Assembly: GCA_001462245.1 (NCBI GenBank)
Contig: LIUG01000007.1
Location: 3,838 to 37,262 of the forward strand
DNA from: Candidatus Fibrimonas termitidis
Lineage (GTDB): Bacteria; Fibrobacterota; Fibrobacteria; Fibrobacterales; Fibrobacteraceae
Reading direction: 5' to 3'
Length of the DNA stretch: 33,425 bases
Position numbers and translations under genes: made by a program. The first letter of the stretch is position 1, and the number at the start of each line of letters is the position of its first letter. The notes beneath the pieces are model-generated. The model did no database searches and was not told where the DNA came from. It saw nothing but the letters and a program-made list of their open reading frames with translations. This document shows positions 24,373 through 31,016 of the stretch, piece after piece.

Positions 24373-25002
24373 TTAAGGGTGCTTCACAATTCTAGGCACG
24401 GGCAGAAAACCAAAAATTCCATAAATTTTCAAATATGCTTTCTCGCAAAAATTCACAATAGGAATGGCAAATTTTGGCAGGCCGGCAGTGCTGAACGGTA
24501 TGGAAAGTTTAGCTCCGTTTTTTTTATTCCACATTATAAAACGGCTGCTGTAATTTTCAAAACCCAGTTCCTTGCACAGATAAAAAAGCGTTTTAGAGCC
24601 ATACCATGCGGGTGCAACAAAACCTTGGGCTTCTCCTGCTCTGAATTTTTGCCATTCTTGCAGAGCCTTGTTCAGAAGCATTTTCAAATCGTTTTTTGAA
24701 AGCCCGGCAAACTCGGCTTCGGAATTTGTCAAAAATAAAGCAAAGCGGCCTAGCAGGCTTCTTTTCAAATTCAAATCTGCCTTGTGCTTGCAGCCGTGCA
24801 AATACAAGGCATGGCCTTCCTTTTTCCACTCCAAAATCTGCATGGCAAATTTTTCAAAAGCCTCTCCCTCAAGGTCTCCAAAAAATGGGATCACCATCAA
24901 ATTCCATTTAATACCACTGCCAAATCTTTGCAATTCCCCAGCCACCTGTGAAAAATTGCATACCCCGACATCGTGAAATTCATAAACCGGAGAGCAGCGC
25001 AT
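24373..25002 (-). CDS. DUF2334 polysaccharide-deacetylase-like protein
   Basis: This 209-residue protein fits the DUF2334 branch of the NodB/polysaccharide deacetylase superfamily. Visible landmarks are the early acidic motif YEFHDVGVC, the strand WNLMVIPFFGD, the metal-site candidate GHALYLHGCKHKAD with HG-x-x-H, and GFVAPAWYGS, matching the family's F-x-A-P-x-W. Members act on surface or envelope polysaccharides, but few are characterised. There is no signal peptide, so it would be cytoplasmic unless translation starts elsewhere; at 209 residues it is on the short side. The start (ATG at 25002) overlaps the end of the upstream gene by 23 bp, so the two are coupled. Confidence 0.7.
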   Translation of the reverse strand: MRCSPVYEFHDVGVCNFSQVAGELQRFGSGIKWNLMVIPFFGDLEGEAFEKFAMQILEWKKEGHALYLHGCKHKADLNLKRSLLGRFALFLTNSEAEFAGLSKNDLKMLLNKALQEWQKFRAGEAQGFVAPAWYGSKTLFYLCKELGFENYSSRFIMWNKKNGAKLSIPFSTAGLPKFAIPIVNFCEKAYLKIYGIFGFLPVPRIVKHP

Positions 25003-25315
25003 CTATTTCATCTTGGCTTAAAACGCCCTCTTGCTTGGGTTCTTCTTTTGCCGGTTCGGGCATTGTTGGAACAGCGGCAAGAGGCATTGCCGCAAAAGGC
25101 GACATTGCAGGTGCTGCAGCCATAGGCAAAGGCATAGCCGGCGCAGGAAACATCGGCAAAGCCATATCCGACTCATTTCCGTCTGTTTTCCGCTCAATCT
25201 GATAAAGAGCCATAAAGTTATCTATGGGCAATTCATAGGAATAGCGAGGGTCCGCAAAGGATTTCTCCCAAGCTTCCTTGTCGTCAAACAACCACGGAAA
25301 GAATTGCGGACGCAT
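24980..25315 (-). CDS. small protein with C-terminal FliM-type CheY-docking peptide
   Basis: The 111 residues fall into three parts: a folded-looking N-terminus (PQFFPWLFDDKEAWEKSF, residues 3-20, up to about 48), a Pro/Ala/Met-rich low-complexity linker (about 50-92), and a last stretch reading VLSQDEIDALLSGL. This final motif is the conserved peptide found at the N-terminus of FliM and some FliN/FliY proteins, where it binds phosphorylated CheY. Here it is at the extreme C-terminus, a position comparable to the CheY-binding tail of CheZ. Divergently transcribed genes include a FliJ-like chaperone. Inferred role: a CheY-binding factor at the flagellar motor. The promoter is the palindromic one at 25344-25373. 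Confidence 0.65.
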   Translation of the reverse strand: MRPQFFPWLFDDKEAWEKSFADPRYSYELPIDNFMALYQIERKTDGNESDMALPMFPAPAMPLPMAAAPAMSPFAAMPLAAVPTMPEPAKEEPKQEGVLSQDEIDALLSGL

Positions 25316-25343
25316 AACTTTTGTCTTTTTACCTCTTTCACGT

Positions 25344-25373
25344 GAATATAGTAAATGCTACCTTACTATATTC
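25344..25373. promoter_or_regulatory. palindromic divergent promoter
   Basis: GAATATAGTAA and TTACTATATTC form a perfect 11-bp inverted repeat with an 8-bp centre. Each arm holds a -10 box: the left one fires leftwards to the gene at 25315 (29 bp away), the right one rightwards to 25404 (31 bp away). The cores are 16 bp apart, so the -35 region of each is the -10 of the other. Confidence 0.6.
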
Positions 25374-25403
25374 TTCCCTAAACCCCATTTTTGAGAGGTA
25401 GAG

Positions 25404-25751
25404 ATGAATTATCAGGATACATTGAAGCTGGTGACCGCCAAGATAGAGAGAACTTTGGAGCAGGCTCGTGTTTTAAAATCCGAAAAAGCCGATCTGGAGG
25501 CTTTGGTGGCCGGCTTGCGGGAAAATTTGAGCGAGAAAGACAAGGTAATAGATGAATTGAAAAATTCGGAAGATCGGTTTTTGTCGGAAATACGCTCTTT
25601 GCAAGAAGCCTTGAATGAAAGGGATGTTAAATTGCAGGAGTCGGAGGATGCTCTTATGCAAACCATAGAAACCTTGAACAAGGAGCTGGGCATAGATAGC
25701 GGCGAAAACTTTCAGCAGGGGCTGTTTAATATGAATGAGGGGAATGCTTGA
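25404..25751 (+). CDS. small coiled-coil protein, possibly ZapB-like
   Basis: This 115-residue, highly charged protein is almost entirely heptad-like (residues 8-95: ARVLKSEKADLEALVAGLRE, then LSEKDKVIDELKNSEDRFLSEI), with Leu/Val/Ile at core positions and no membrane segment. It ends in a short Gly/Asn/Glu-rich tail. GAGGTAGAG upstream provides a good ribosome-binding site. Its stop overlaps the start of the ZapA-like gene as TTGA. That coupling suggests a partner of a ZapA-type protein, such as a ZapB-like or other divisome/flagellar coiled coil, but low-complexity coiled coils cannot be assigned by eye. Confidence 0.6.
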   Translation: MNYQDTLKLVTAKIERTLEQARVLKSEKADLEALVAGLRENLSEKDKVIDELKNSEDRFLSEIRSLQEALNERDVKLQESEDALMQTIETLNKELGIDSGENFQQGLFNMNEGNA

Positions 25752-26077
25752 ATAATAAAATCCGCAGGCAAATAAAAATTGCGCGTACACCCGTACATAT
25801 AAGCACGCCTTTAACGGAAGATGCTTTGCAAGCCGTTATTGCCTACGTGGAAGAAAAAATTAATCTGCACGAAAAGACAATCGGATACAAGCCCGATGAT
25901 GAAAAAAAAGTGGATACCCTTATAATAACCTTGCTAGACATAACCGCAGAATTAATCTCGGCAAGGCAGGAAATTAAAAGATTAAAGCAATTGGATACGG
26001 AAACCCTTGCCGCAGTGGATGTTTTGAATAAGCAGCTGGACGATTTTTCAAAGCAGATTGAAGAGGATGAAATTTAA
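25748..26077 (+). CDS. zapA: ZapA-like cell division protein
   Basis: The 109 residues follow the ZapA plan. A short beta-strand start (RRQIKIARTPVHISTPL) leads into a helix with AVIAYVEEKINLHEKTIGY. Then come the helix DTLIITLLDITAELISARQE, which matches the conserved ZapA dimer helix (x-A-L-N-I-x-D-E-L), and a C-terminal coiled coil. ZapA binds FtsZ protofilaments and bundles them. The start is a TTG overlapping the upstream stop, and its 3' end overlaps the FliJ-like gene. The assignment rests on pattern and length, not on a diagnostic motif. Confidence 0.55.
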   Translation: MNNKIRRQIKIARTPVHISTPLTEDALQAVIAYVEEKINLHEKTIGYKPDDEKKVDTLIITLLDITAELISARQEIKRLKQLDTETLAAVDVLNKQLDDFSKQIEEDEI

Positions 26078-26501
26078 GTTTTCGCTTGAATCGGTTTTGA
26101 ACCATCGCGAGGTTTTGGAGCGAAACGCAGAGATTGCGCTGGGCAAGGAAGTTCAAAAACAAGTTAAGCTGGAAAATGAAAGGCAGAATTTGCTGAATGA
26201 GTACGAAAATTTGGTAGTGACCAGAGGCGGCATAAATACGAACAGAGCCGAAAGATTTATGGATTTTGTAAACTACGCTCAGAGATTAAAAGGGCTTATT
26301 GCGATGAAAAATGCGGAGATAAACAAGCAAAAGGAGGAGGTGGAAAAAGCCAGAGCTCAACTTGTTAAAAGAACTCAAGATAAAAAAGCCTTGGAAGTTC
26401 TGCGAGATTCGCAAAAGGCAGCATTTAAATTAGCGGAAAAACGCGCAGAGGCAAAGCATACGGACGAGGTAGCGGGGCAGCGGTTTAGCCGGGGGAATTA
26501 A
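26067..26501 (+). CDS. fliJ: FliJ-like flagellar export chaperone
   Basis: This 144-residue all-helical protein has the usual FliJ opening (MKFKFSLESVLNHREVLERN; relatives begin M-x-[KR]-F-x-F-x-L-x-x-V-L-x-x-R) and a continuous charged coiled coil with Gln/Lys/Glu-rich heptads. FliJ links the FliI ATPase ring to the FlhA gate and escorts chaperones in flagellar type III export. I choose the ATG at 26067; a TTG at 26058 is possible. The gene overlaps the end of zapA by 11 bp and its own 3' end overlaps the convergent Rpn gene by 17 bp. Coiled coils of this size are hard to separate, so the call is probable, not certain. Confidence 0.6.
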   Translation: MKFKFSLESVLNHREVLERNAEIALGKEVQKQVKLENERQNLLNEYENLVVTRGGINTNRAERFMDFVNYAQRLKGLIAMKNAEINKQKEEVEKARAQLVKRTQDKKALEVLRDSQKAAFKLAEKRAEAKHTDEVAGQRFSRGN

Positions 26502-27390
26502 TTTCAGCTACTGACAAACCTGTGATTTCAGCTATCAAGCTGGCGTGCAAACCCTTAGCCTTCATTTTGTGGGCTGTTTGTGCTAGAGTTTCCTGACGAA
26601 CTTCTTCTTTGCCCGCCTCGCCTATAGCAATGCCTTCCTTCTTAGCATAAGCCAAAGCGGCAGCGTAGTCACTTAAATACTTCTTTTCACGCTCGTATTG
26701 CATAAGTTCCTCTTCATTCAAATTAGAAATTTTCGCAGACTCAAGTATATCTTCGAGTGCCCTATCCTTGCAACCATCCGGTTTCTCCCGCAAGGTGTTT
26801 ATCTTCTTGAACAAGAAAACAAGCTGCTCAAAGGCATCTTGGCAATCTTCCCAAGTCTCTTTGCCAAATCTGGGGAGCATCACGTAAACCATTTGCATCA
26901 TATCATAGCGAACCTCCGGGTGAAGGTCGTTACGAACAGACAAGTACTGGATTAGCTCACCGCAATCTTTGCCGAAATCAACTTCAAAATCAAGAAAGCT
27001 AAGTGTATATACAACCGGAATGTTGTAATCGTAAGGAACATCCTTTCCTTCAACTTCCATCTTGCCCTTCTCAACAAGATTGCTCGTTGCACGGCAAAGG
27101 CAAAAAAACGTCCTTTTGATGAAATACTCCTGCTTTCCCACCTGCATTTCCACAATGAACCTGGTGCCGTCGGCGCTTTTGCATTGAATGTCAAACACGG
27201 TGAACCTGCCGTTTTTGTTTTCAGGGGGCTCAACGGTTTGAATTAAGGTTACATCTACGATGGGTTCTTTCAGAACCTCCTTCAGGCAAGTGTTGAGCAA
27301 AAAGAGCAGCGGACCTTTGTTTTGCTCTTTAGTGAACGCTATTTTGAATATAGTGTCATAGGTTATCTTCCCAAACACCTCTTTTGGCAT
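26485..27390 (-). CDS. Rpn-type PD-(D/E)XK nuclease (transposase-like, TIGR01784/PF12784)
   Basis: This 301-residue protein belongs to the widespread Rpn/PD-(D/E)XK 'nuclease family transposase' group, which often has many copies per genome. The start TYDTIFKIAFTKEQN resembles the family's D-x-x-F-K-x-x-F. The nuclease core is at about residues 63-83: VFDIQCKSADGTRFIVEMQV, giving D and E-x-Q. KRTFFCLCR and the middle part also fit. The C-terminal KAKGLHASLIAEITGLSVAEI is the short repeat-like helix pair seen in relatives. E. coli RpnA-E promote recA-independent recombination and act as phage-defence nucleases. GGAGG precedes the ATG but is embedded in a hairpin (27397-27430). Confidence 0.88.
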   Translation of the reverse strand: MPKEVFGKITYDTIFKIAFTKEQNKGPLLFLLNTCLKEVLKEPIVDVTLIQTVEPPENKNGRFTVFDIQCKSADGTRFIVEMQVGKQEYFIKRTFFCLCRATSNLVEKGKMEVEGKDVPYDYNIPVVYTLSFLDFEVDFGKDCGELIQYLSVRNDLHPEVRYDMMQMVYVMLPRFGKETWEDCQDAFEQLVFLFKKINTLREKPDGCKDRALEDILESAKISNLNEEELMQYEREKKYLSDYAAALAYAKKEGIAIGEAGKEEVRQETLAQTAHKMKAKGLHASLIAEITGLSVAEINSPG

Positions 27391-27396
27391 AAAAAC

Positions 27397-27430
27397 CTCC
27401 GTCTTTGTTTTTCTATTTACTTAGACGGAG
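27397..27430 (-). promoter_or_regulatory. hairpin hiding the Rpn ribosome-binding site
   Basis: CTCCGTCT and AGACGGAG form a perfect 8-bp stem around an 18-nt loop in the Rpn leader. The 3' arm contains the GGAG of the Shine-Dalgarno, 6-7 bases before the ATG, so folding would block initiation. From here to 27542 I see no gene. Confidence 0.45.
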
Positions 27431-27542
27431 AAAACGGGAAAAAAAATACGGAAAAGCGAATTTTGCAAACAACTGTTGACGTTTTTTGCTCAAAAAATTG
27501 AAAGGGTGGCGCAGAGTACTCGCTTGCGCTAGCACTTCACAC

Positions 27543-27851
27543 CTAGTCCCGGACACAACGAACGGAGAGCAAGTCCAGCTTACGAGTCCGGTAATCCCTA
27601 TTTACGTCGCTGGAGTAGTGTGTTATTTTTTTTATTATCGCTGTTCTTATTCCGTTTTTCCATGGGGTTCCTATTCCGGGCATTATTTCTATTATTTTCA
27701 CCAGATGTTTGAATCTTGTTGCCAATTCTATGGCTTGCTCCGGCAAATTTTTTTCTATGTAATAATTCGTGGCGTCGTTCAGCATTTTTTCGCATCTTGG
27801 CGTTACGTTTGCATTTTTCTTTTCTGTTTCTTCAAAGTATTCAATTTCCAT
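27543..27851 (-). CDS. RelE/ParE-like toxin, C-terminus abnormal
   Basis: The 102 residues resemble a RelE/ParE ribonuclease or gyrase toxin in the middle: LNDATNYYIEKNLPEQAIEL, then RFKHLVKIIEIMPGIGTPWK and GIRTAII. These match the helix pair and the P-G-x-G and R-x-x-x-[IV] positions of the family. After RTAIIKK the usual strand pair with aromatic and Arg residues (Y-x-I-x-Y-R, then L-x-V-x-H-x-R) is replaced by ITHYSSDVNRDYRTRKLDLL, followed by SVRCVRD. The start region also looks unusual (EKKNANVTPRCEK). A run of eight A residues lies at the change, so a frameshift or local rearrangement is possible. The gene overlaps the partner gene by 11 bp. Its activity is doubtful. Confidence 0.5.
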   Translation of the reverse strand: MEIEYFEETEKKNANVTPRCEKMLNDATNYYIEKNLPEQAIELATRFKHLVKIIEIMPGIGTPWKNGIRTAIIKKITHYSSDVNRDYRTRKLDLLSVRCVRD

Positions 27852-28065
27852 TTCTGATTTTCCTTATCAGGTCGTTTACCACGTCATCCACTGGTCTTCC
27901 CATGCCATTGTTTGCTTCTTCAAGGCTTATGGCTATGTTTTGTTCCAGTTCCATTTTATCCAGCATGTCCAGCAATTTTTCTGTCCACTCGTCTTTTTCC
28001 AGCGAGTTTATGGCTGTTTTTATTTCTCTGGCTCTTGTTTCCGGTTCCAATGTCATTGTAGCCAT
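27841..28065 (-). CDS. putative antitoxin of a ParE-like pair
   Basis: This 74-residue, acidic, helical protein (KTAINSLEKDEWTEKLLDML, then ISLEEANNGMGRPVDDVVND) precedes and overlaps the ParE-like gene (ATGGAAATTGA shared). The size and order, antitoxin first with overlapping stop and start, fit a type II module. No ribbon-helix-helix or HTH motif is obvious, so self-regulation by DNA binding is not supported. A TTTCTATATT box lies 27 bp upstream and is shared as an inverted repeat with the fic promoter. Confidence 0.5.
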   Translation of the reverse strand: MATMTLEPETRAREIKTAINSLEKDEWTEKLLDMLDKMELEQNIAISLEEANNGMGRPVDDVVNDLIRKIRNGN

Positions 28066-28092
28066 AATGCTTTCCTCTGTTTCATAAAGATA

Positions 28093-28125
28093 AATATAGA
28101 AATTTCAAGATTGAGTTTCTATATT
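28093..28125. promoter_or_regulatory. palindromic divergent promoter of the antitoxin and fic genes
   Basis: AATATAGAAA (28093-28102) and TTTCTATATT (28116-28125) form a perfect 10-bp inverted repeat with a 13-bp centre. The right-hand box ends 7 bp before the fic ATG (28133), predicting a leaderless fic transcript. The left-hand box lies 27 bp before the antitoxin ATG. Confidence 0.6.
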
Positions 28126-28132
28126 ACATCTT

Positions 28133-28894
28133 ATGCCCGCCAAATACTCCAACAAAACCGACGAGGTGGATAAATTAAAACTAGAGATTGATTCCTACCG
28201 TCCTTTTGGAGAAAGCCTGCTTTCCGAACTCAAACGGTTTTATAGAATAGGTTTCACATATTCGAGCAATGCCTTGGAAGGCAACTCGCTCACGGAATCT
28301 GAAACTAAGGTTGTAATAGAAAACGGCTTGACCATCGGCGGCAAAAGCATTAGGGAGCATAATGAGGCTTTAGGGCATAGCGATGCTTATTCTTTTTTGG
28401 ATGAACTCACAAAAAATAATCTTATTACGGAAAATGATATTCTTGAATTGCACAGATTGTTTTATCATAGAATAAACGATGAAAAAGCCGGCAAGTACAG
28501 GCGGGAGCAGGTTTTTATCTCCGGCACGGATTATTTGCCGCCTAAGCATGGGGAAATTCCGAATTTGATGAGAGAATTCATTTCAAAAATGCCTGAATGG
28601 AAAGAAACTTTGCATCCTGTAATTTTTGCGGCAAAACTGCATGAGCGCATTGCGAGTATACATCCTTTTATTGACGGAAACGGAAGAACCGCACGTTTGC
28701 TTATGAATCTTGCATTGTTGCAGGCAGGGTATCCCATTGCAGTTATTCCGCCGGTGTTGAGGGGCGATTATATATACTTGATAAGTTTGGCAAACAAAGG
28801 TGATTGTGAACAGTTTTTTAATTTTATTTCAAGTGTTGAGTATGAAAGCGCAAGGGAATATTTAAGAATGGTGAAGCATTTTTGCGGGAATTAA
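28133..28894 (+). CDS. Fic-family AMP-transferase (class II, autoinhibited)
   Basis: Fic proteins transfer AMP, or less often other nucleotide groups, to hydroxyl side chains of target proteins. The 253-residue protein has the full active motif HPFIDGNGRTARLLMN near residue 180 (H-x-F-x-D-G-N-G-R-x-x-R). It also has the flap region (GTDYLPPKHGEIPNLM) and an N-terminal inhibitory helix SNALEGN near residue 43, matching [ST]-x-x-x-E-[GN], which places Glu over the ATP site until relieved. No HTH or DNA-binding C-terminus follows. No Shine-Dalgarno is present and the -10 box is 7 bp from the ATG. It converges on the DUF4143 gene with a 4-bp overlap. Targets are unknown; it may be a toxin-like or regulatory enzyme in this accessory block. 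Confidence 0.93.
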   Translation: MPAKYSNKTDEVDKLKLEIDSYRPFGESLLSELKRFYRIGFTYSSNALEGNSLTESETKVVIENGLTIGGKSIREHNEALGHSDAYSFLDELTKNNLITENDILELHRLFYHRINDEKAGKYRREQVFISGTDYLPPKHGEIPNLMREFISKMPEWKETLHPVIFAAKLHERIASIHPFIDGNGRTARLLMNLALLQAGYPIAVIPPVLRGDYIYLISLANKGDCEQFFNFISSVEYESAREYLRMVKHFCGN

Positions 28895-30099
28895 CTCATC
28901 AGCCAATGCAAAACGTTAAGGCGTTTTATGCCGTTATTTGTATCTGTGCCGCTATCCATAGTCAGTAGGAATTTTGGGTAATTGTCTTTGATTTTTTCCA
29001 GTGGAGAGAGTTCCCGCTGCAGCGTATTTGGTTCCAGCGCGGTAAATGCAACTTGATAATATTCCACTTCTCCATCTGCTTTGGATGCCACAAAATCAAC
29101 TTCTATATCATTTATTTTTCCAACTGAAACTTTATATCCTCGCCGCACAAGTTCCAAATAAACAACATTCTCCAGCATATATCCAAAATCCCTGCTTGCA
29201 CGTCCGAACAATGCGGTTCTAAGCCCTACATCGGCAACATAATATTTAGAATTCAATTGCAGAATTTTCTTTCCTTTTATATCGTATCTGTCGCATTTAT
29301 GCATAAGATAGCTATCCAGCAACCCTTGAACATAAATGTCTATGGTGGTTGGAGATAAGCTTATTCTATCCGCTTTTAACCCTCGCTCTATTCCGCGCAA
29401 AGATGTTTCGTTGCCTATATTGTCGAACATATAGCGTACCACATTATCTAGGCGTGCAGGGTCTTTGAGCTTAAATCTTTTGACTATATCTTTTTGGATT
29501 GTGTTTTGATATACGGTATTTATGAGATAATCGGTTATCAATTGTCTATTGCCGCTAAATGCTACTGTTTGAGGAAATCCGCTCTCTCGTGTATATGTGT
29601 CATATTTCTCCTGCAAATTGCCGGCGCTGCCGCCTGTTCCCATTACATACTCTTTGAACGATAGAGGCAGCATTTGAATTTCCACATACCGCCCGCCTAT
29701 TAGAGTTGCAAGTTTGCCGGAGAACATATAAGCATTTGAACCTGTAAGGTAAAGGTCTATGTTTGGGTGCATACGCAAGCTATTAACTGTTTTTTGCCAA
29801 TCATCAACGAGTTGAATTTCATCCAAAAACACATAGTTCATTTTATCGGGGTTTATATTTTTCAATATATGCTTATGCAATTTTTTGCGGTCTAAAAATT
29901 CTTCGTTTTCGATAAGTTCAAATTTAATCTCCTGAATTTGGCTTTCGCTTATGCCATTTTCAAGCAGGTTTTCTTGAAACAGGGTCAGCAGCGTGGACTT
30001 TCCGGAACGCCTAACTCCTGTGACAATTTTCATAACATCGGCATGTCCAAGCCACATTTTAAGCTTTTTGATATACTCAGGCCTGTCTATCAGGGACAT
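28891..30099 (-). CDS. AAA ATPase with DUF4143 domain
   Basis: This 402-residue protein belongs to the AAA_14/DUF4143 ATPases, abundant in anaerobes. Walker A is GVRRSGKST near residue 30, Walker B is NYVFLDEIQLVDDW near residue 90, and YLTGSNAYMFSG is the sensor region. The C-terminal DUF4143 part (TIDIYVQGLLDSYLMHKCDR, then YYVADVGLRTALFGR and ENVVYLELVRRGYKVSVGK) ends with a PD-(D/E)XK-like stretch, EVDFVASKADGEVEYYQVAF. Function is not established; links to mobile elements and stress have been suggested. The start at 30099 (MSLIDRPEYIKKL) has GAGG 6 bases upstream; an open frame continues to 30171. Two inverted-repeat operator candidates lie upstream. Confidence 0.9.
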   Translation of the reverse strand: MSLIDRPEYIKKLKMWLGHADVMKIVTGVRRSGKSTLLTLFQENLLENGISESQIQEIKFELIENEEFLDRKKLHKHILKNINPDKMNYVFLDEIQLVDDWQKTVNSLRMHPNIDLYLTGSNAYMFSGKLATLIGGRYVEIQMLPLSFKEYVMGTGGSAGNLQEKYDTYTRESGFPQTVAFSGNRQLITDYLINTVYQNTIQKDIVKRFKLKDPARLDNVVRYMFDNIGNETSLRGIERGLKADRISLSPTTIDIYVQGLLDSYLMHKCDRYDIKGKKILQLNSKYYVADVGLRTALFGRASRDFGYMLENVVYLELVRRGYKVSVGKINDIEVDFVASKADGEVEYYQVAFTALEPNTLQRELSPLEKIKDNYPKFLLTMDSGTDTNNGIKRLNVLHWLMS

Positions 30100-30110
30100 T
30101 TTAACCTCTT

Positions 30111-30132
30111 TTTGTTCACTGTACTGGACAAA
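30111..30132 (-). promoter_or_regulatory. second operator-like inverted repeat
   Basis: TTTGTTCA, 6-bp centre, TGGACAAA: one mismatch from a perfect repeat, with the same half-site and centre length as the site at 30150-30173. It lies in the leader between promoter and ATG, centred 40 bp from the first site, about four helical turns. Confidence 0.5.
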
Positions 30133-30149
30133 AATAGAAAATTCTAGCA

Positions 30150-30173
30150 AATTGTCCAGTATAATGGACAATT
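30150..30173 (-). promoter_or_regulatory. operator-like palindrome over the ATPase promoter
   Basis: AATTGTCCA, 6-bp centre, TGGACAATT is a perfect 9-bp inverted repeat. Its centre contains TATACT on the minus strand, a good -10 box placed to give a leader of about 50 nt before 30099. A bound repressor would cover the promoter. Confidence 0.6.
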
Positions 30174-30277
30174 ACTCATAGATTCTGCTTACTTTATTTT
30201 TAGCAATATTAATAATTGTAGCCATTCTCTGACGAAACGGAAATTATATTACTATCAGTCATGTATCATTCTCATAA

Positions 30278-30682
30278 TCAGTATTTTATTTCTGCCAAAA
30301 TCATTTTCGCTATGTTTTTTGCAAATTCTAAATATGATTTAGCATCTTCTACACTAGGCAAAACATCGCCTTCCAAAAAAGCAATGTCAGTTGGGTAACG
30401 AGACTCTATGTATAAATTTCTAATAACCAGCAATAAAGTTTCGTCTATACCAAAATCTTTTATTTTCTTGACTTCCGAATATAATCTTTCCAAATCATGA
30501 GTTTTTTGAATTGGAATTTTGCTCTCAAACAAAAAAGCTTTCAGATACTTTTCAATTGCCTGCTGGCAAATGAAAGCCACTTCTCCTGTAAGATCAACAT
30601 CATGTATTAAATTTTTCGCAGCTTTCAGGTCATTGTTTGCAAAAAATATCCACGGATTTGGCTTCTGTTTATCACTTTGCAT
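30278..30682 (-). CDS. HEPN-domain protein
   Basis: This 134-residue helical protein matches the HEPN family paired with MNT nucleotidyltransferases: WIFFANNDLKAAKNLIHD, then EVAFICQQAIEKYLKAFL (the strongest family signature) and KTHDLERLYSEVKK, then ESRYPTDIAF. The start at 30682 (MQSDKQKPNPW) overlaps the upstream gene by 11 bp and gives the usual length; an open frame further upstream lies inside the MNT gene. The R-x4-6-H ribonuclease motif of HepT-type HEPN toxins is not present in that form: the region reads RYPTD. It may be a non-nuclease HEPN, or the active site may differ. Together with the upstream gene it forms a minimal MNT-HEPN pair. Confidence 0.85.
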   Translation of the reverse strand: MQSDKQKPNPWIFFANNDLKAAKNLIHDVDLTGEVAFICQQAIEKYLKAFLFESKIPIQKTHDLERLYSEVKKIKDFGIDETLLLVIRNLYIESRYPTDIAFLEGDVLPSVEDAKSYLEFAKNIAKMILAEIKY

Positions 30683-31010
30683 AAATTTCAATACCTGTGC
30701 TTCTAACCTCTTTAACAAAATCGCTTTCCATCTTATCCAAGTATTCAAATTCTCCTTTTGAATAAACAATAATATCCATAGCATACAGTCTGTTTATTTC
30801 TAGTAATGCTTTTGAAATGGATAAACTTCTACTAGTTCTTTCTTTAAAGTTTTTTGCAAATTTATCGGTGTCTAAAATCACCATCAAATCTATGTCGCTG
30901 TCTTTTGTTGCTGTGCCGGTTGCATAAGAACCGAATAAAATAATTTTATAGACATTCAAACCCATAAGGCTTTGAACTATCCTAAAAATTATATCTACAG
31001 ACAAAGACAT
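30672..31010 (-). CDS. MNT-type minimal nucleotidyltransferase
   Basis: This 112-residue protein of the polymerase-beta superfamily has the canonical GSYATGTATKDSDID motif, that is G-S-x10-D-x-D, near residues 27-41. A following strand, MDIIVYSKGEF, supplies the third Asp. In MNT-HEPN systems of the HepT/MntA kind the transferase AMPylates and neutralises the HEPN toxin. The gene is first in the pair and overlaps the HEPN gene by 11 bp. It has no Shine-Dalgarno; a TTTTCTATATT box ends 6 bp before the ATG, predicting a leaderless mRNA. Confidence 0.88.
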   Translation of the reverse strand: MSLSVDIIFRIVQSLMGLNVYKIILFGSYATGTATKDSDIDLMVILDTDKFAKNFKERTSRSLSISKALLEINRLYAMDIIVYSKGEFEYLDKMESDFVKEVRSTGIEIYAK

Positions 31011-31016
31011 GAAGAT

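Noticed and set aside
27488-27600. GC-rich stretch with short stems considered as a tRNA or small RNA
   Set aside because: No cloverleaf, anticodon arm or T-loop motif could be formed; most of it encodes the toxin C-terminus.
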